The notes: generated by a model from the sequence alone, not told the origin. A stretch of DNA of 64,000 nt from Streptomyces dangxiongensis (GCF_003675325.1 NZ_CP033073.1:2790001-2854000); one strand, 5' to 3'; counted from the stretch's first letter, positions 16,263-24,487 are shown. Program-made: numbers and translations.

Positions 16263-19037
16263 ATGACCCCCGCGCTCGCCTCGCACCGCGCACACAGAAG
16301 AGGCATAGCCCTGACTACGACCTTCCGAGATCTCGGAATCCTTCCCGAGACCGCCGAGGCCCTCGAAGCCGTCGGTATCATCACCCCCTTCCCCATCCAG
16401 GAGATGACGCTCCCCGTAGCCCTGACCGGCACGGACGTCATCGGCCAGGCCAAGACGGGCACCGGCAAGACGCTGGGCTTCGGTCTGCCGCTCCTGGAGC
16501 GCGTCACCGTCCCCGCCGACGTGGAGGCCGGACGCGCCGCCCCCGGCGCCCTCACCGACGCTCCCCAGGCCCTCGTCGTCGTCCCCACGCGCGAGCTGTG
16601 CACGCAGGTCACCAACGACCTGCTGACGGCCGGCAAGGTCCGCAACGTGCGCGTCCTGGCGATCTACGGCGGCCGGGCCTACGAGCCCCAGGTCGAGGCC
16701 CTCAAGAAGGGCGTCGACGTCATCGTCGGCACCCCCGGCCGGCTGCTGGACCTCGCGGGCCAGAAGAAGCTGGACCTGAGCCACATCAAGAGCCTGGTCC
16801 TCGACGAGGCCGACGAGATGCTCGACCTGGGCTTCCTGCCCGACGTCGAGAAGATCATCAAGCTGCTGCCGGCCAAGCGCCAGACCATGCTGTTCTCCGC
16901 GACCATGCCCGGCGCGGTCATCGGCCTCGCGCGCCGGTACATGACGCAGCCCACGCACATCCGCGCCACCGCGCCGGACGACGAGGGCATGACGGTCGCG
17001 AACATCAAGCAGCACATCTACCGCGCGCACTCCATGGACAAGCCGGAGATGATCGCCCGCATCCTCCAGGCCGACGGCCGCGGACTGGTGATGATCTTCT
17101 GCCGTACGAAGCGCACGGCCGCCGACATCGCCGAGCAGCTCCAGCGCCGCGGGTTCGCCTCCGGCGCGGTCCACGGCGACCTCGGCCAGGGCGCGCGGGA
17201 GCAGGCCCTGCGCGCCTTCCGCAACGGCAAGGTCGACGTCCTCGTCTGCACCGACGTCGCCGCGCGCGGCATCGACGTCGAGGGCGTGACCCACGTCATC
17301 AACTACCAGTCTCCCGAGGACGAGAAGACGTACCTGCACCGCGTCGGCCGCACCGGCCGCGCGGGCGCCAAGGGTACGGCGATCACGTTCGTCGACTGGG
17401 ACGACATCCCGCGCTGGCAGCTCATCAACAAGGCGCTGGAGCTGGACTTCAACGACCCGGTCGAGACGTACTCCAGCTCCCCGCACCTGTTCTCCGACCT
17501 CGGTATCCCCACAGGCACGAAGGGCACCCTGCCGCGCTCGGAGCGGACCCGCGCCGGCCTGGAGGCGGAGGTCCTGGAGGACCTCGGCGAGACCGGCGGC
17601 AGGAACGCGCGCGGCCGAGGCCGCACCGACCGCGGAGACCGTTCCGACCGCGGAGACCGTTCCGACCGCGGAGACCGTTCCGACCGCGGAGACCGCGGCG
17701 GCCGTGCCGAGCAGGCCCCGGCCGAGCGCGAGCGTCCGGCCCGTACGCCGCGCCGTCGTCGCCGCACGCGCAACGGCGCACCGCTGGACACCGCCCCGGG
17801 CGCCCAGAGCACCCCGGTGACCGAGTCCACGGCCACGTCCTCGGCCGCGCCCACGGAGGAGATCCCGGCGGGGGACCGTACCCCGCGCCGCCGTCGCCGT
17901 ACCCGCGGTGGAGCGGTCGCGGAGGCGGCGCCGGCCACCGTGGCTTCCGCGTCGACCGCCGAGACCGCAGACGTCGCCGATGTCGCCGATGTCGCCGCCG
18001 GGACGGTGGCCACGGCGGAGGGCCCCGCCGTCCTGGACGCCCCCACGACCTCGGACAAGCCGCGTCGCCGCCGCACCCGCAAGCCGGCGACGGTGGAAGC
18101 GGTGACGACCGAGGCGGCGCCGACGACCGAGGCCGTGAGCGCGCCCGCACCCGTGACCGAGCCCGTGGTCGCGGACAGCCCGGTGGCCGAGCTGACGTCC
18201 GAGGCCGCTCCGGCCGTGGAGACCAAGCCGCGCCGCCGCACCCGCAAGACGGCCGAGCCGGCCGTCGAGGCGGAGCCGACGCAGATCACCGCGGAGCCCA
18301 CCGAGGCGAAGCCCCGGCGCACCCGCAAGACCGCGGCCGCCACCGAGGCGCCCGCCGAGACGGCCGTCGACACCACCGAGGCCAAGCCGCGCCGCCGTAC
18401 CCGTAAGGCGGCGGAGCCGGTCACGGCGGAGGCCCCCGAGGCCGCGGTCGCTGCTCCCAAGGCCCGGCGCACCCGCAAGACCGCGGCTGCCACCGAGACG
18501 GCCGTCGACACCGCCGAAGCCCCCGAGGCCAAGCCGCGCCGCACCCGCAAGACCGCGGCCACTGCCGTCGACGCGACCGACACGGCCGAAGCCACCACCC
18601 CCAAGGCCCGGCGCACCCGCAGGACCGCCGCAGCCGCACCGGAGGCCCCCCAGGCCGAAACCGAGGCCGAGGCCAAGCCGCGCCGCACCCGCAAGACCGC
18701 AGCCACTGCCGTCGACGCGACCGACACGGCCGAAGCCACCGCCCCCAAGGCCCGGCGCACCCGCAGGACCGCCGCAGCCGCACCGGAGGCCCCCCAGGCC
18801 GAAACCGAGGCCGAGGCCAAGCCGCGCCGCACCCGCAAGACCGCGGCCGCCACCGAGACGGCCGCTCCGGATACGGGGATTCCGGCGCAGGCCACCGAGG
18901 AGCCGGTAGTCAAGCCGCGTCGGACCCGCAAGACCGCGGCGTCCGCCGCCGAGGCGGCCGGTGAGAGTGCCGGGACGACGCCCAAGCCGCGCCGGACCCG
19001 CAAGGCCACGGCGGCCGTGGAGGCCCCCGAGGCCTGA
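16263..19037 (+). CDS. DEAD-box ATP-dependent RNA helicase with long basic repetitive C-terminal tail
   Basis: All helicase motifs are visible: Q motif PFPIQ, motif I AKTGTGKT, Ia PTREL, DEAD near residue 180, SAT, ARGIDV and HRVGRTGR. The core (residues 1-430) unwinds RNA in ribosome assembly or mRNA turnover. Residues 450-480 carry four DRGDRS units, and 490-924 is a low-complexity Ala/Thr/Lys/Arg tail with many KPRRTRKTAA units, probably a nucleic-acid-binding, disordered region. The ATG at 16263 has no ribosome-binding site. A CTG at 16311, with GAAGAGG 7 nt upstream, opens on TTTFRDLGILPE, where homologues usually begin, and may be the true start. Confidence 0.9.
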   Translation: MTPALASHRAHRRGIALTTTFRDLGILPETAEALEAVGIITPFPIQEMTLPVALTGTDVIGQAKTGTGKTLGFGLPLLERVTVPADVEAGRAAPGALTDAPQALVVVPTRELCTQVTNDLLTAGKVRNVRVLAIYGGRAYEPQVEALKKGVDVIVGTPGRLLDLAGQKKLDLSHIKSLVLDEADEMLDLGFLPDVEKIIKLLPAKRQTMLFSATMPGAVIGLARRYMTQPTHIRATAPDDEGMTVANIKQHIYRAHSMDKPEMIARILQADGRGLVMIFCRTKRTAADIAEQLQRRGFASGAVHGDLGQGAREQALRAFRNGKVDVLVCTDVAARGIDVEGVTHVINYQSPEDEKTYLHRVGRTGRAGAKGTAITFVDWDDIPRWQLINKALELDFNDPVETYSSSPHLFSDLGIPTGTKGTLPRSERTRAGLEAEVLEDLGETGGRNARGRGRTDRGDRSDRGDRSDRGDRSDRGDRGGRAEQAPAERERPARTPRRRRRTRNGAPLDTAPGAQSTPVTESTATSSAAPTEEIPAGDRTPRRRRRTRGGAVAEAAPATVASASTAETADVADVADVAAGTVATAEGPAVLDAPTTSDKPRRRRTRKPATVEAVTTEAAPTTEAVSAPAPVTEPVVADSPVAELTSEAAPAVETKPRRRTRKTAEPAVEAEPTQITAEPTEAKPRRTRKTAAATEAPAETAVDTTEAKPRRRTRKAAEPVTAEAPEAAVAAPKARRTRKTAAATETAVDTAEAPEAKPRRTRKTAATAVDATDTAEATTPKARRTRRTAAAAPEAPQAETEAEAKPRRTRKTAATAVDATDTAEATAPKARRTRRTAAAAPEAPQAETEAEAKPRRTRKTAAATETAAPDTGIPAQATEEPVVKPRRTRKTAASAAEAAGESAGTTPKPRRTRKATAAVEAPEA
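18541..18828 (+). repeat. Two tandem 144-bp near-identical coding repeats in the helicase tail
   Basis: GCACCCGCAAGACCGC recurs at 18541, 18685 and 18829, exactly 144 bp (48 codons) apart. The two full copies differ at only a few bases. Each encodes two basic KxRRTRK/R blocks and an acidic EAEAK linker, so copy changes keep the frame. Confidence 0.85.
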
Positions 19038-19079
19038 CCCGGGCGCCGCGTGCCCCGCGGCAGCGTCAGCCGGTCCGAT

Positions 19080-19107
19080 GGCCGGGTTCACCAAGGTGGA
19101 CCCGGCC
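19080..19107 (+). terminator. Terminator after the helicase
   Basis: GGCCGGGTTCACC pairs with GGTGGACCCGGCC with one G-T wobble around a short A-rich turn. It lies 42 bp after the helicase stop. Confidence 0.75.
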
Positions 19108-19149
19108 ATCGGCGTTCCCCCCTGCGCCGGGACTCGCCGGTGTCCCAGG

Positions 19150-19412
19150 ATTCCCGCTCAGCCCACTGCCAGGTCACCCCCCACAAACGCCGCCACACAC
19201 ACGCCGTCACCCCACCCCACCGCCGTTCCACGCCCTCCCCGCGCCCCCGCGCCCCCGCGTGCCCCACTGCCGGAACAGCCCGCCCTCCCCCACCCGCTGC
19301 CCGCCCCAGAGGCCCGCCCCCGCGTCGCTACCGCCCGGCCGCTGCCTCTCCCCCGGTGCCGCACCCTCCCCCACCGCCGCCATCTCCCCTCCCTGGCCCG
19401 CCCGGATAACCT
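19150..19412 (+). other. C-rich, strand-asymmetric intergenic tract
   Basis: About 260 bp in which the plus strand is dominated by C runs (many CCCC, CCCCC and CACACAC stretches) with few G runs, so the minus strand is G-rich. No gene is supported on either strand. It ends at TAACCT, the probable -10 box of the next gene. Confidence 0.5.
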
Positions 19413-19418
19413 CTCCCC

Positions 19419-20309
19419 ATGAGCAGGCCTCCCTCCTTCGTCCCGCCTCGTGGGGCGCGCGCGTACTCGCTTCGTACGGCTCGTGGTGACTTCGCCGTGG
19501 TGGACGCTCCCGCGGCCGGTGGGGTGGAGCCCAGGGGCGTGGCGTTGCTGCTGCCGGGGTTCACCGGCAGCAAGGAGGACTTCAATCCGCTGCACGTGCC
19601 GCTCGCCGAGCGCGGGTACCGGACCGTCGCCGTGGACGGGCGGGGCCAGTTCGAGTCGGACGGCCCCGAGACGGACGAGTCCGCCTACGCGCAGGAGGAG
19701 TTGGCGCGGGACGTGCTGGCGCAGGTGGAGGCGGTCGGCGGCCCGGTGCATCTGCTGGGGCATTCTCTCGGCGGCCAGATCGCGCGCGCGGCCGTGCTGC
19801 TCGACCGCACGCCCTTCCTGTCGCTCACCCTGATGGCCTCCGGACCGGCACAGATCTCGACTGCCCAGCAGGAGCGCGTGAAGCTGCTGCGGGACGCGCT
19901 GGCCGTGCTGGGCATGCCGGAGGTGTGGCAGGCGATGCAGGGGATGGAGCCGCCGGAGGAGACCGGGACGCACGCGCTCGACGGCGGGCTGGACGACCGG
20001 GACGACCTGCGGCGCCGCTGGCTGGGCACCAAGCCGGCGCAGTTGCTCGCCACCGGCCGCCAGTTGTGCACGGAGCCGGACCGGGTCGCGGAACTCGCGG
20101 CCGTCGGGCTGCCGTTCCACGTCCTGTCGGGTTCCCGGGACGACACCTGGCCGCTGCCGTTGCTCGACGACATGGCGGTGCGGCTGGGGGCCCGGCGCAC
20201 CGTCGTCGAGGACGCAGAGCACTCCCCCAACACCGACCGTCCGCTGGAGACGGCCCGCGCGCTCGCCGGTTTCTGGGACGGCGCCGCGAGGGCGCGCAGG
20301 CGGCCGTAG
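19419..20309 (+). CDS. Alpha/beta-fold hydrolase
   Basis: The 296-residue protein shows LLPGFTGSKEDF (oxyanion region, near residue 47), the nucleophile elbow LLGHSLGGQIA near residue 112, an acid in LSGSRDDTWPL and a histidine in EDAEHSPNTDRP. This is a full Ser-Asp-His set of an alpha/beta hydrolase. It lacks a signal peptide. The substrate is unknown. TAACCT lies 6 nt before the ATG and no ribosome-binding site is present, so the transcript is probably leaderless. A convergent terminator follows immediately. Confidence 0.88.
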   Translation: MSRPPSFVPPRGARAYSLRTARGDFAVVDAPAAGGVEPRGVALLLPGFTGSKEDFNPLHVPLAERGYRTVAVDGRGQFESDGPETDESAYAQEELARDVLAQVEAVGGPVHLLGHSLGGQIARAAVLLDRTPFLSLTLMASGPAQISTAQQERVKLLRDALAVLGMPEVWQAMQGMEPPEETGTHALDGGLDDRDDLRRRWLGTKPAQLLATGRQLCTEPDRVAELAAVGLPFHVLSGSRDDTWPLPLLDDMAVRLGARRTVVEDAEHSPNTDRPLETARALAGFWDGAARARRRP

Positions 20310-20310
20310 G

Positions 20311-20346
20311 CCCCGCGCGGACCGGCGGCGGTACGGCCGCGCGGGG
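20311..20346. terminator. Convergent stem-loop between hydrolase and NYN gene
   Basis: CCCCGCGCGG (20311-20320) pairs perfectly with CCGCGCGGGG (20337-20346), filling the entire 37-bp gap between the two converging genes. It can act for both strands. Confidence 0.75.
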
Positions 20347-21252
20347 TCAGTACTGTCCCTGGAGGTGGTCCCAGAACCCGTCCCGCAGGGCGCGGCGGAG
20401 GTCGGCCTGGCCGCGCAGGGAGTACTGGAGCAGTGCCTCGGCCTCGACCAGCAGGTCCTGGTCGACGGAGCCCGGCAGATAGGGATGGCCGGGGAACAGT
20501 TCGACCAGTGCCTCACGGCCCCGGGAGACGAGCCACTTCGCCGCGATCTGGGCGCCGACGAAGCGGACGTCCTCGCGGGTGGGGCGGGTGCCGGCGGTGG
20601 CGTCGTAGGCGGCGGCCGTGCGCCGGGAGACGTACGGCTTGAAGAACTCCAGGTCGAACGTGCGCTGGCTGTCGACCTCCCAGAGCAGCGGCTCGGCCTG
20701 GTTGCGTCCCTCGGGGGCCTCGATGCCCCACAGATGCACGCGGGCGCCGTAGCCCTGGGCCGCCTCGACCGCCGAGACCAGGTCCTCGTCGCCGCCGAGG
20801 AGGGCCGCGTCGCTGATGGCGCGGTGCCGCGCCAGTGACTCCAGGTCCGTGCGGATCAGGGAGTCGACGCCCTTCTGCTGGTTGTTGGCGTTGAGGTTGC
20901 CGAGCCGGACCTTGACGTCGGGCAGCTCGGCGATGGTCTGCTGTTCGGCGGTGTGGATGCGGCGGCGGGCGCCGTCGTACCAGTACACGCGCAGCAGCCG
21001 GCTGTCCGCGAAGATCGTGCGGGCCTTGTCGATGAGCGCGTCGATCAGGCCCTCGGCGTCCACGTCGAAGGCCCGGCGGTCCTCGGTCCCGGCGACCAGC
21101 CGGCCGGCGGCCGCGTACAGATAGCCGGCGTCCACGAAGATCGCGTGGGTGGAGGGCGTCTTCGCCACCTCGGCGAGCATGCGTTCCAGCAGCTCGTTCG
21201 TGCGGTTGATGTGGGCGCCGAGGGCCGCCAGGTCGTCGTTCATCGCCCCCAT
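20347..21252 (-). CDS. NYN (PIN-like) domain putative ribonuclease
   Basis: About 301 residues. IFVDAGYLYAAAGR near residue 35, RTDLESLARHRAIS near residue 130 and LLGGDEDLVSAVEAAQGYG near residue 145 are the acidic motifs of the NYN/LabA-like PIN fold, which binds Mg2+ for RNA cleavage. A C-terminal region of about 100 residues (QIAAKWLVSRGREALVEL) is helical and probably an accessory domain. ATG 21252 (MGAMNDDL) or 21243 is the start; neither has a strong ribosome-binding site. The RNA target is unknown. Confidence 0.85.
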   Translation of the reverse strand: MGAMNDDLAALGAHINRTNELLERMLAEVAKTPSTHAIFVDAGYLYAAAGRLVAGTEDRRAFDVDAEGLIDALIDKARTIFADSRLLRVYWYDGARRRIHTAEQQTIAELPDVKVRLGNLNANNQQKGVDSLIRTDLESLARHRAISDAALLGGDEDLVSAVEAAQGYGARVHLWGIEAPEGRNQAEPLLWEVDSQRTFDLEFFKPYVSRRTAAAYDATAGTRPTREDVRFVGAQIAAKWLVSRGREALVELFPGHPYLPGSVDQDLLVEAEALLQYSLRGQADLRRALRDGFWDHLQGQY

Positions 21253-21310
21253 TGTCCCGGTGGTCACGCTGCGAACACAACTGGTCCCGGTCGGTCCCAC
21301 GAGTGCCGCT

Positions 21311-21460
21311 TACCGGTCAGTAATTAGTTGTTCGAAGAATTTCTTTAGCGTAGGGAATGTTTGTTACACGCAGCATGTTGACTGAGCACGAGACCGGATA
21401 CACATCCGGTGCTCTCGAGTAGTTCTCCGCAGGAGGATGACCAGACGAAGGGAGAAGCCC
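21311..21460 (+). promoter_or_regulatory. AT-rich promoter region with a perfect dyad ahead of a 50-aa gene
   Basis: The stretch is strikingly AT-rich for this genome. It contains TTGACT (21378-21383) as a possible -35 element and the dyad ACCGGAT-ACAC-ATCCGGT (21393-21410) at the expected -10/+1 position, fitting an operator or an initial mRNA hairpin. Spacing to a convincing -10 hexamer is poor. Confidence 0.5.
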
Positions 21461-21613
21461 ATGCGCTTCGAAATCAGGCGTCTCGACGAGGTTGACGGCA
21501 CCACCGTGGACAGCACCGTCGTGGACGCCGCCTCCGTCAACCGGATCGTGCAGCAGGCCGCCGCCATCGGACAGCGCCTGTGGATCCGTCCGGCCGACAC
21601 CCAGGCCTCGTAA
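21461..21613 (+). CDS. Conserved-looking small protein (50 aa)
   Basis: A 50-codon frame starting MRFEIRRLDEVDGTTVDS and ending in IRPADTQAS, preceded by GGGAGA at good spacing. It begins with two beta-like stretches and an amphipathic segment (ASVNRIVQQAAAIGQRLWI). Charged and hydrophobic residues alternate as in a folded small domain. No family is recognised. Similar 50-residue proteins occur in other Streptomyces as far as I recall. The dedicated AT-rich promoter region and ribosome-binding site argue that it is expressed. Confidence 0.7.
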   Translation: MRFEIRRLDEVDGTTVDSTVVDAASVNRIVQQAAAIGQRLWIRPADTQAS

Positions 21614-21689
21614 CGCGCACGCCGGCGTTCGCCAGGGTTCACGGGTGTTCGCCACTCAAGCTTTCCGGGGGAGCTGAGCCGACGACGGC

Positions 21690-22295
21690 TCAGCTCCCCC
21701 GGATCACCTGAGTGACCCCGTTGATGATCTGCTGCACGGCGATCGCGGACAGCATCATGCCGGCGAGCCGCGTCACGAGGACGACACCGCCGTCCTTGAT
21801 GACCCGGATGATCAGCAGCGAGTAGCGCATCACCAGCCACAGCACGAAGTGGATCGCGAGGATCGCGGACCACACCGAGATCTGCGTGGTCACACTGCCG
21901 GCCTTCTGCACGGCCAGGATCACGGACACGATGGCACCGGGCCCCGCCAGCAGCGGCATGCCCAGCGGTACGAGCGCGACGTTCACGTCCTTGGTCTGCT
22001 TCGGCTCGTCGGTCTTGCCGGTGAGCAGGTCCAGCGCGATCAGCAGGAGCAGCAGTCCGCCCGCGATCATCAGTGCCGGGACGGAGACGTGCAGGTAGTC
22101 CAGGATCTGATGGCCGAGGACGCCGAAGACGGCGATGACCCCGCCCGCCACGCAGACGGCCTGGAAGGCCATCCGCTTCTGCACCTTGGCCGGCCGGCCG
22201 GCGGTCAGGGCGAGGAAGATCGGGGTGATCCCGGGGGGATCCATGATGACGAAAAGGGTCAGGAACAGGGAGCCGAAGACGGCGACGTCGAACAT
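21690..22295 (-). CDS. MarC-family integral membrane protein
   Basis: The 201-residue protein has six hydrophobic segments, with the family hallmark FVIMDPPGITPIFLAL near residue 17 and PLLAGPGAIVSVIL near residue 112. MarC/UPF0056 proteins reside in the cytoplasmic membrane; their transport substrate is unknown, and the early link to multiple antibiotic resistance is not supported. It is followed on the same strand, upstream, by the PHP gene, with 70 bp between them. Confidence 0.9.
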   Translation of the reverse strand: MFDVAVFGSLFLTLFVIMDPPGITPIFLALTAGRPAKVQKRMAFQAVCVAGGVIAVFGVLGHQILDYLHVSVPALMIAGGLLLLLIALDLLTGKTDEPKQTKDVNVALVPLGMPLLAGPGAIVSVILAVQKAGSVTTQISVWSAILAIHFVLWLVMRYSLLIIRVIKDGGVVLVTRLAGMMLSAIAVQQIINGVTQVIRGS

Positions 22296-22365
22296 GGGGG
22301 AAGTACAGGCCTTGCGGGAAGAGGGAGTACGGGCGTGAGGTGGTGCGGGCGGGCCCTTGGGGCCG

Positions 22366-23223
22366 TCAGGCTCCGCCGGTGCCCGGCACCGGGAAGGCGC
22401 CCGTCGCCCGCCGCGTGATCTCCCCGTACACCTCGGGGTCGGTCGTGTACGCGCCGAGCGTCACGGTCTTGCGGCTGCCGTGGTAGTCCGAGGAGCCCGT
22501 GACCAGCAGTCCGAGGTCCTTGGCGAGGTCCCGCAGCCGGGTCCGGGCGTCCTGGTCGTGGTCCATGTGGTCGACCTCGACGCCGTCCAGACCGGCCTCG
22601 GCCAGCTCCGCGATGCGGGCCTCCGGCACGGTACGGCCGCGCTTGGCGGCGGCGGGGTGCGCGAACACGCAGACTCCGCCCGCGGCCTTGACCAGTTGGA
22701 TCGCCTCGAACGGGTCGGTCTCGTGCTTCGCCACGAACGCCCGTCCGCCGTCGGCCAGCCATTCTTCGGTGAACGCGTCGCTCACCGTCGGCACGACTCC
22801 CAGCTCGACCAGTGCGGACGCCACGTGCGGACGGCCCACCGAGCCGCCGGCGGCGATCCGCTCGACCTGTTCCCAGGTGACCGGCACGCCCAGCGCGTTC
22901 AGCTTGGCGACCATGCCCTGGGCCCGCGGCACCCGGTCGTCCCGGACCAGTTCGCGCTCGGCGAGCAGGGCGGGCTCCTCGGGGTCGAAGAGGTAGGCCA
23001 GCAGGTGCATCGAGACGCCGTCGATCCGGCAGGACAGCTCGGCGCCGGTGACCAGGGTGAGCCCCTCGGGCAGCGCGGCGATCGCCTCGCCGTACCCACG
23101 GGTGGTGTCGTGATCGGTCAGTGCGACGACGTCCAGTCCGGCCGCGGCGGCGGCCCGCACCAGCTCGGCCGGCGTGTCCGTACCGTCGGAGGCCGTGGAG
23201 TGACAGTGCAGATCGATGCGCAC
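22366..23223 (-). CDS. PHP-domain metal-dependent phosphoesterase
   Basis: A 285-residue protein. VRIDLHCHSTASDGT at the very start, VALTDHDTTRG near residue 37, VTGAELSC near residue 60, VFAHPAAAKRG near residue 190 and TGSSDYHGSRK near residue 245 are the histidine/aspartate metal-binding motifs of a PHP domain. Relatives include 5'-3' exonucleases, AMP phosphatases and 3',5'-bisphosphate nucleotidases, so the substrate is a nucleotide or phosphorylated metabolite. The GTG at 23223 is chosen because TGGAG lies 5 nt upstream and the metal motif begins at once. Confidence 0.92.
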   Translation of the reverse strand: MRIDLHCHSTASDGTDTPAELVRAAAAAGLDVVALTDHDTTRGYGEAIAALPEGLTLVTGAELSCRIDGVSMHLLAYLFDPEEPALLAERELVRDDRVPRAQGMVAKLNALGVPVTWEQVERIAAGGSVGRPHVASALVELGVVPTVSDAFTEEWLADGGRAFVAKHETDPFEAIQLVKAAGGVCVFAHPAAAKRGRTVPEARIAELAEAGLDGVEVDHMDHDQDARTRLRDLAKDLGLLVTGSSDYHGSRKTVTLGAYTTDPEVYGEITRRATGAFPVPGTGGA

Positions 23224-23344
23224 GACGACTCCAGGCGGGTGACGGAAGGGAACGGGACGCCTAAGGATAGCCGGGTTTCCGGACCTGCCTGTCACACCCG
23301 CAGGCCCCCAGCGCCCCCTACGCCGCCCTCCTGAGGGACACCAC

Positions 23345-23450
23345 GCCAACTCCCCGAGGGGCGCGGAGAACCGCGCGACCGGCCCACCACGGCCCGCAGT
23401 CGCCCCACGGACGGAGATCCCTCACCGTGGACCCGCAGCCGCCCTCGAAC
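23345..23450 (-). repeat. Streptomyces-type dispersed GC-rich palindromic repeat
   Basis: GAGGGGCGCGGAGAACCGCGCGACC, followed by GGCCCACCACGGCCCGCAG, matches from memory a repeat family scattered between Streptomyces genes. Its core is the hairpin GCGCGG-AGAA-CCGCGC (23361-23376). It sits just past the stop of the zinc-ribbon gene, where it may work as a terminator. The rest of 23224-23463 shows no gene. Confidence 0.6.
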
Positions 23451-23463
23451 GGAGACCGGGCCG

Positions 23464-24105
23464 CTACGGCCGGAGCAAGCGCGGCGACAACGCCCCGCAC
23501 GGCACCAGGTCGATCTCCGCGCCCGCGTCCCGCAGATCGGTCAGCACCAGCTCGTCGTACATGAGCAGACCCGACTGCTCCGGCCACATCACCGCCCACA
23601 GCCACATGCCGAGCGCCTCGCCGGCGAAGACGGCACGATCGTCGGGGGTGCGGAAGACGTGCCAGAGGGGGGTGGGGCGGCCCGCTGCCAGGACCTTGGC
23701 CTGTGGCGGCTTCTCCACGTTCATGTACGACCCCGGGTCCGGGCCGTCGATGCCGGCGTAGCGCGCGCCGAGGCCGACACCGAGTTCCTCGGCGATCAGG
23801 ATCATCTCGCCCGGCCCGCCGAGCGGACCGGGACCCGAGCAGGCCACGGCGGTCGCACGGCCGCCGCTGCGGTCGTCCCCGGCATACGTGACGCCGGTGA
23901 ACAGCCATCCGACCGGCAGCGGCCACGGCATCCAGACCGGCACCTGCGTGCGGTGCACGACGACGTTGAGCGCCTCGACGCTGGGCGGGATCACGGGCTG
24001 TAGCGGATGGACCGTGCCGTGCACGGAGCACTGCCACGAATCGGCGAAGAGGCCGGGAGCCCTGACCCGGCCACCACACCTCGGGCAACTGGGTTCGCCC
24101 CTCAT
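23464..24105 (-). CDS. Zinc-ribbon protein of unknown function (DUF6758-like)
   Basis: The 213-residue protein opens with CPRCGGR (residues 7-13) and a second CSVHGTVHPL element near residue 26, forming a degenerate zinc ribbon. The rest is a mixed alpha/beta domain with ARYAGIDGPDPGSY near the middle. It lacks a signal peptide and membrane helices. The role is unknown. GGAG at 6 nt supports the ATG. It is the most upstream member of a three-gene same-strand set with the PHP and MarC genes, though 240 bp separate it from the PHP gene. Confidence 0.75.
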   Translation of the reverse strand: MRGEPSCPRCGGRVRAPGLFADSWQCSVHGTVHPLQPVIPPSVEALNVVVHRTQVPVWMPWPLPVGWLFTGVTYAGDDRSGGRATAVACSGPGPLGGPGEMILIAEELGVGLGARYAGIDGPDPGSYMNVEKPPQAKVLAAGRPTPLWHVFRTPDDRAVFAGEALGMWLWAVMWPEQSGLLMYDELVLTDLRDAGAEIDLVPCGALSPRLLRP

Positions 24106-24201
24106 AGGGCTCCACGGTCCTACCCCTGCCCGCCCGCGTCAAGGACGATCACCCGTCCGGGCGGAAGAGCCGGCCGCGGACCGGCCGGAAGCTTATAGAT
24201 G

Positions 24202-24217
24202 TAATTTGCATTAATTA
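24202..24217. promoter_or_regulatory. AT-rich dyad, probable relic operator of the MFS gene
   Basis: TAATT-TGCATT-AATTA lies in an unusually AT-rich 60-bp patch directly upstream of the MFS remnant. It resembles operators of MarR/TetR-type drug-efflux regulators, but no regulator gene is present nearby. Confidence 0.4.
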
Positions 24218-24274
24218 GCCGCCCTAACTTACCGCGTGCATATACCAACCATCTGCCGAGGACGGGAGAAGCAC

Positions 24275-24408
24275 ATGGACCCCTTCGACGCGGGAGCCGG
24301 TGACCTCCTGCGGCAGCCCAAGGCGGTGTGGGCATCGGCCTCGTCGACCCGATCCTGCCCTCCATCGCGCAGGGCCTGCACGCCACCGCCGGCCAGGTGT
24401 CCCTGCTC
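24275..24408 (+). pseudogene. Remnant of an MFS efflux transporter gene
   Basis: After GGGAGAA and an ATG, the frame reads MDPFDAGAGDLLRQPKAVWA. The next frame immediately continues GIGLVDPILPSIAQGLHATA and GQVSLL, which is the first transmembrane region and loop of a drug:H+ antiporter of the major facilitator superfamily. The join at TGGGC (about 24328-24333) lacks the segment expected between these pieces and shifts the frame. After residue position 24408, similarity stops entirely. About 45 of 400 or more residues remain, so the gene is dead. Confidence 0.75.
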
Positions 24409-24487
24409 CGCCGCCGAGGACGGCGTCGCCGTCTTCGCCGACCGACCGGATCCCGCCCTCGCGCCGGCGGGACCGGCGCGCGCGGCG

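Noticed and set aside
17633..17700. CRISPR-like array of 18-bp repeats
   Set aside because: Units are contiguous without spacers and encode DRGDRS in frame with the helicase.
16257..19109. 950-codon minus-strand frame across the helicase
   Set aside because: A mirror frame of high-GC coding DNA; the DEAD-box motifs on the plus strand are decisive.
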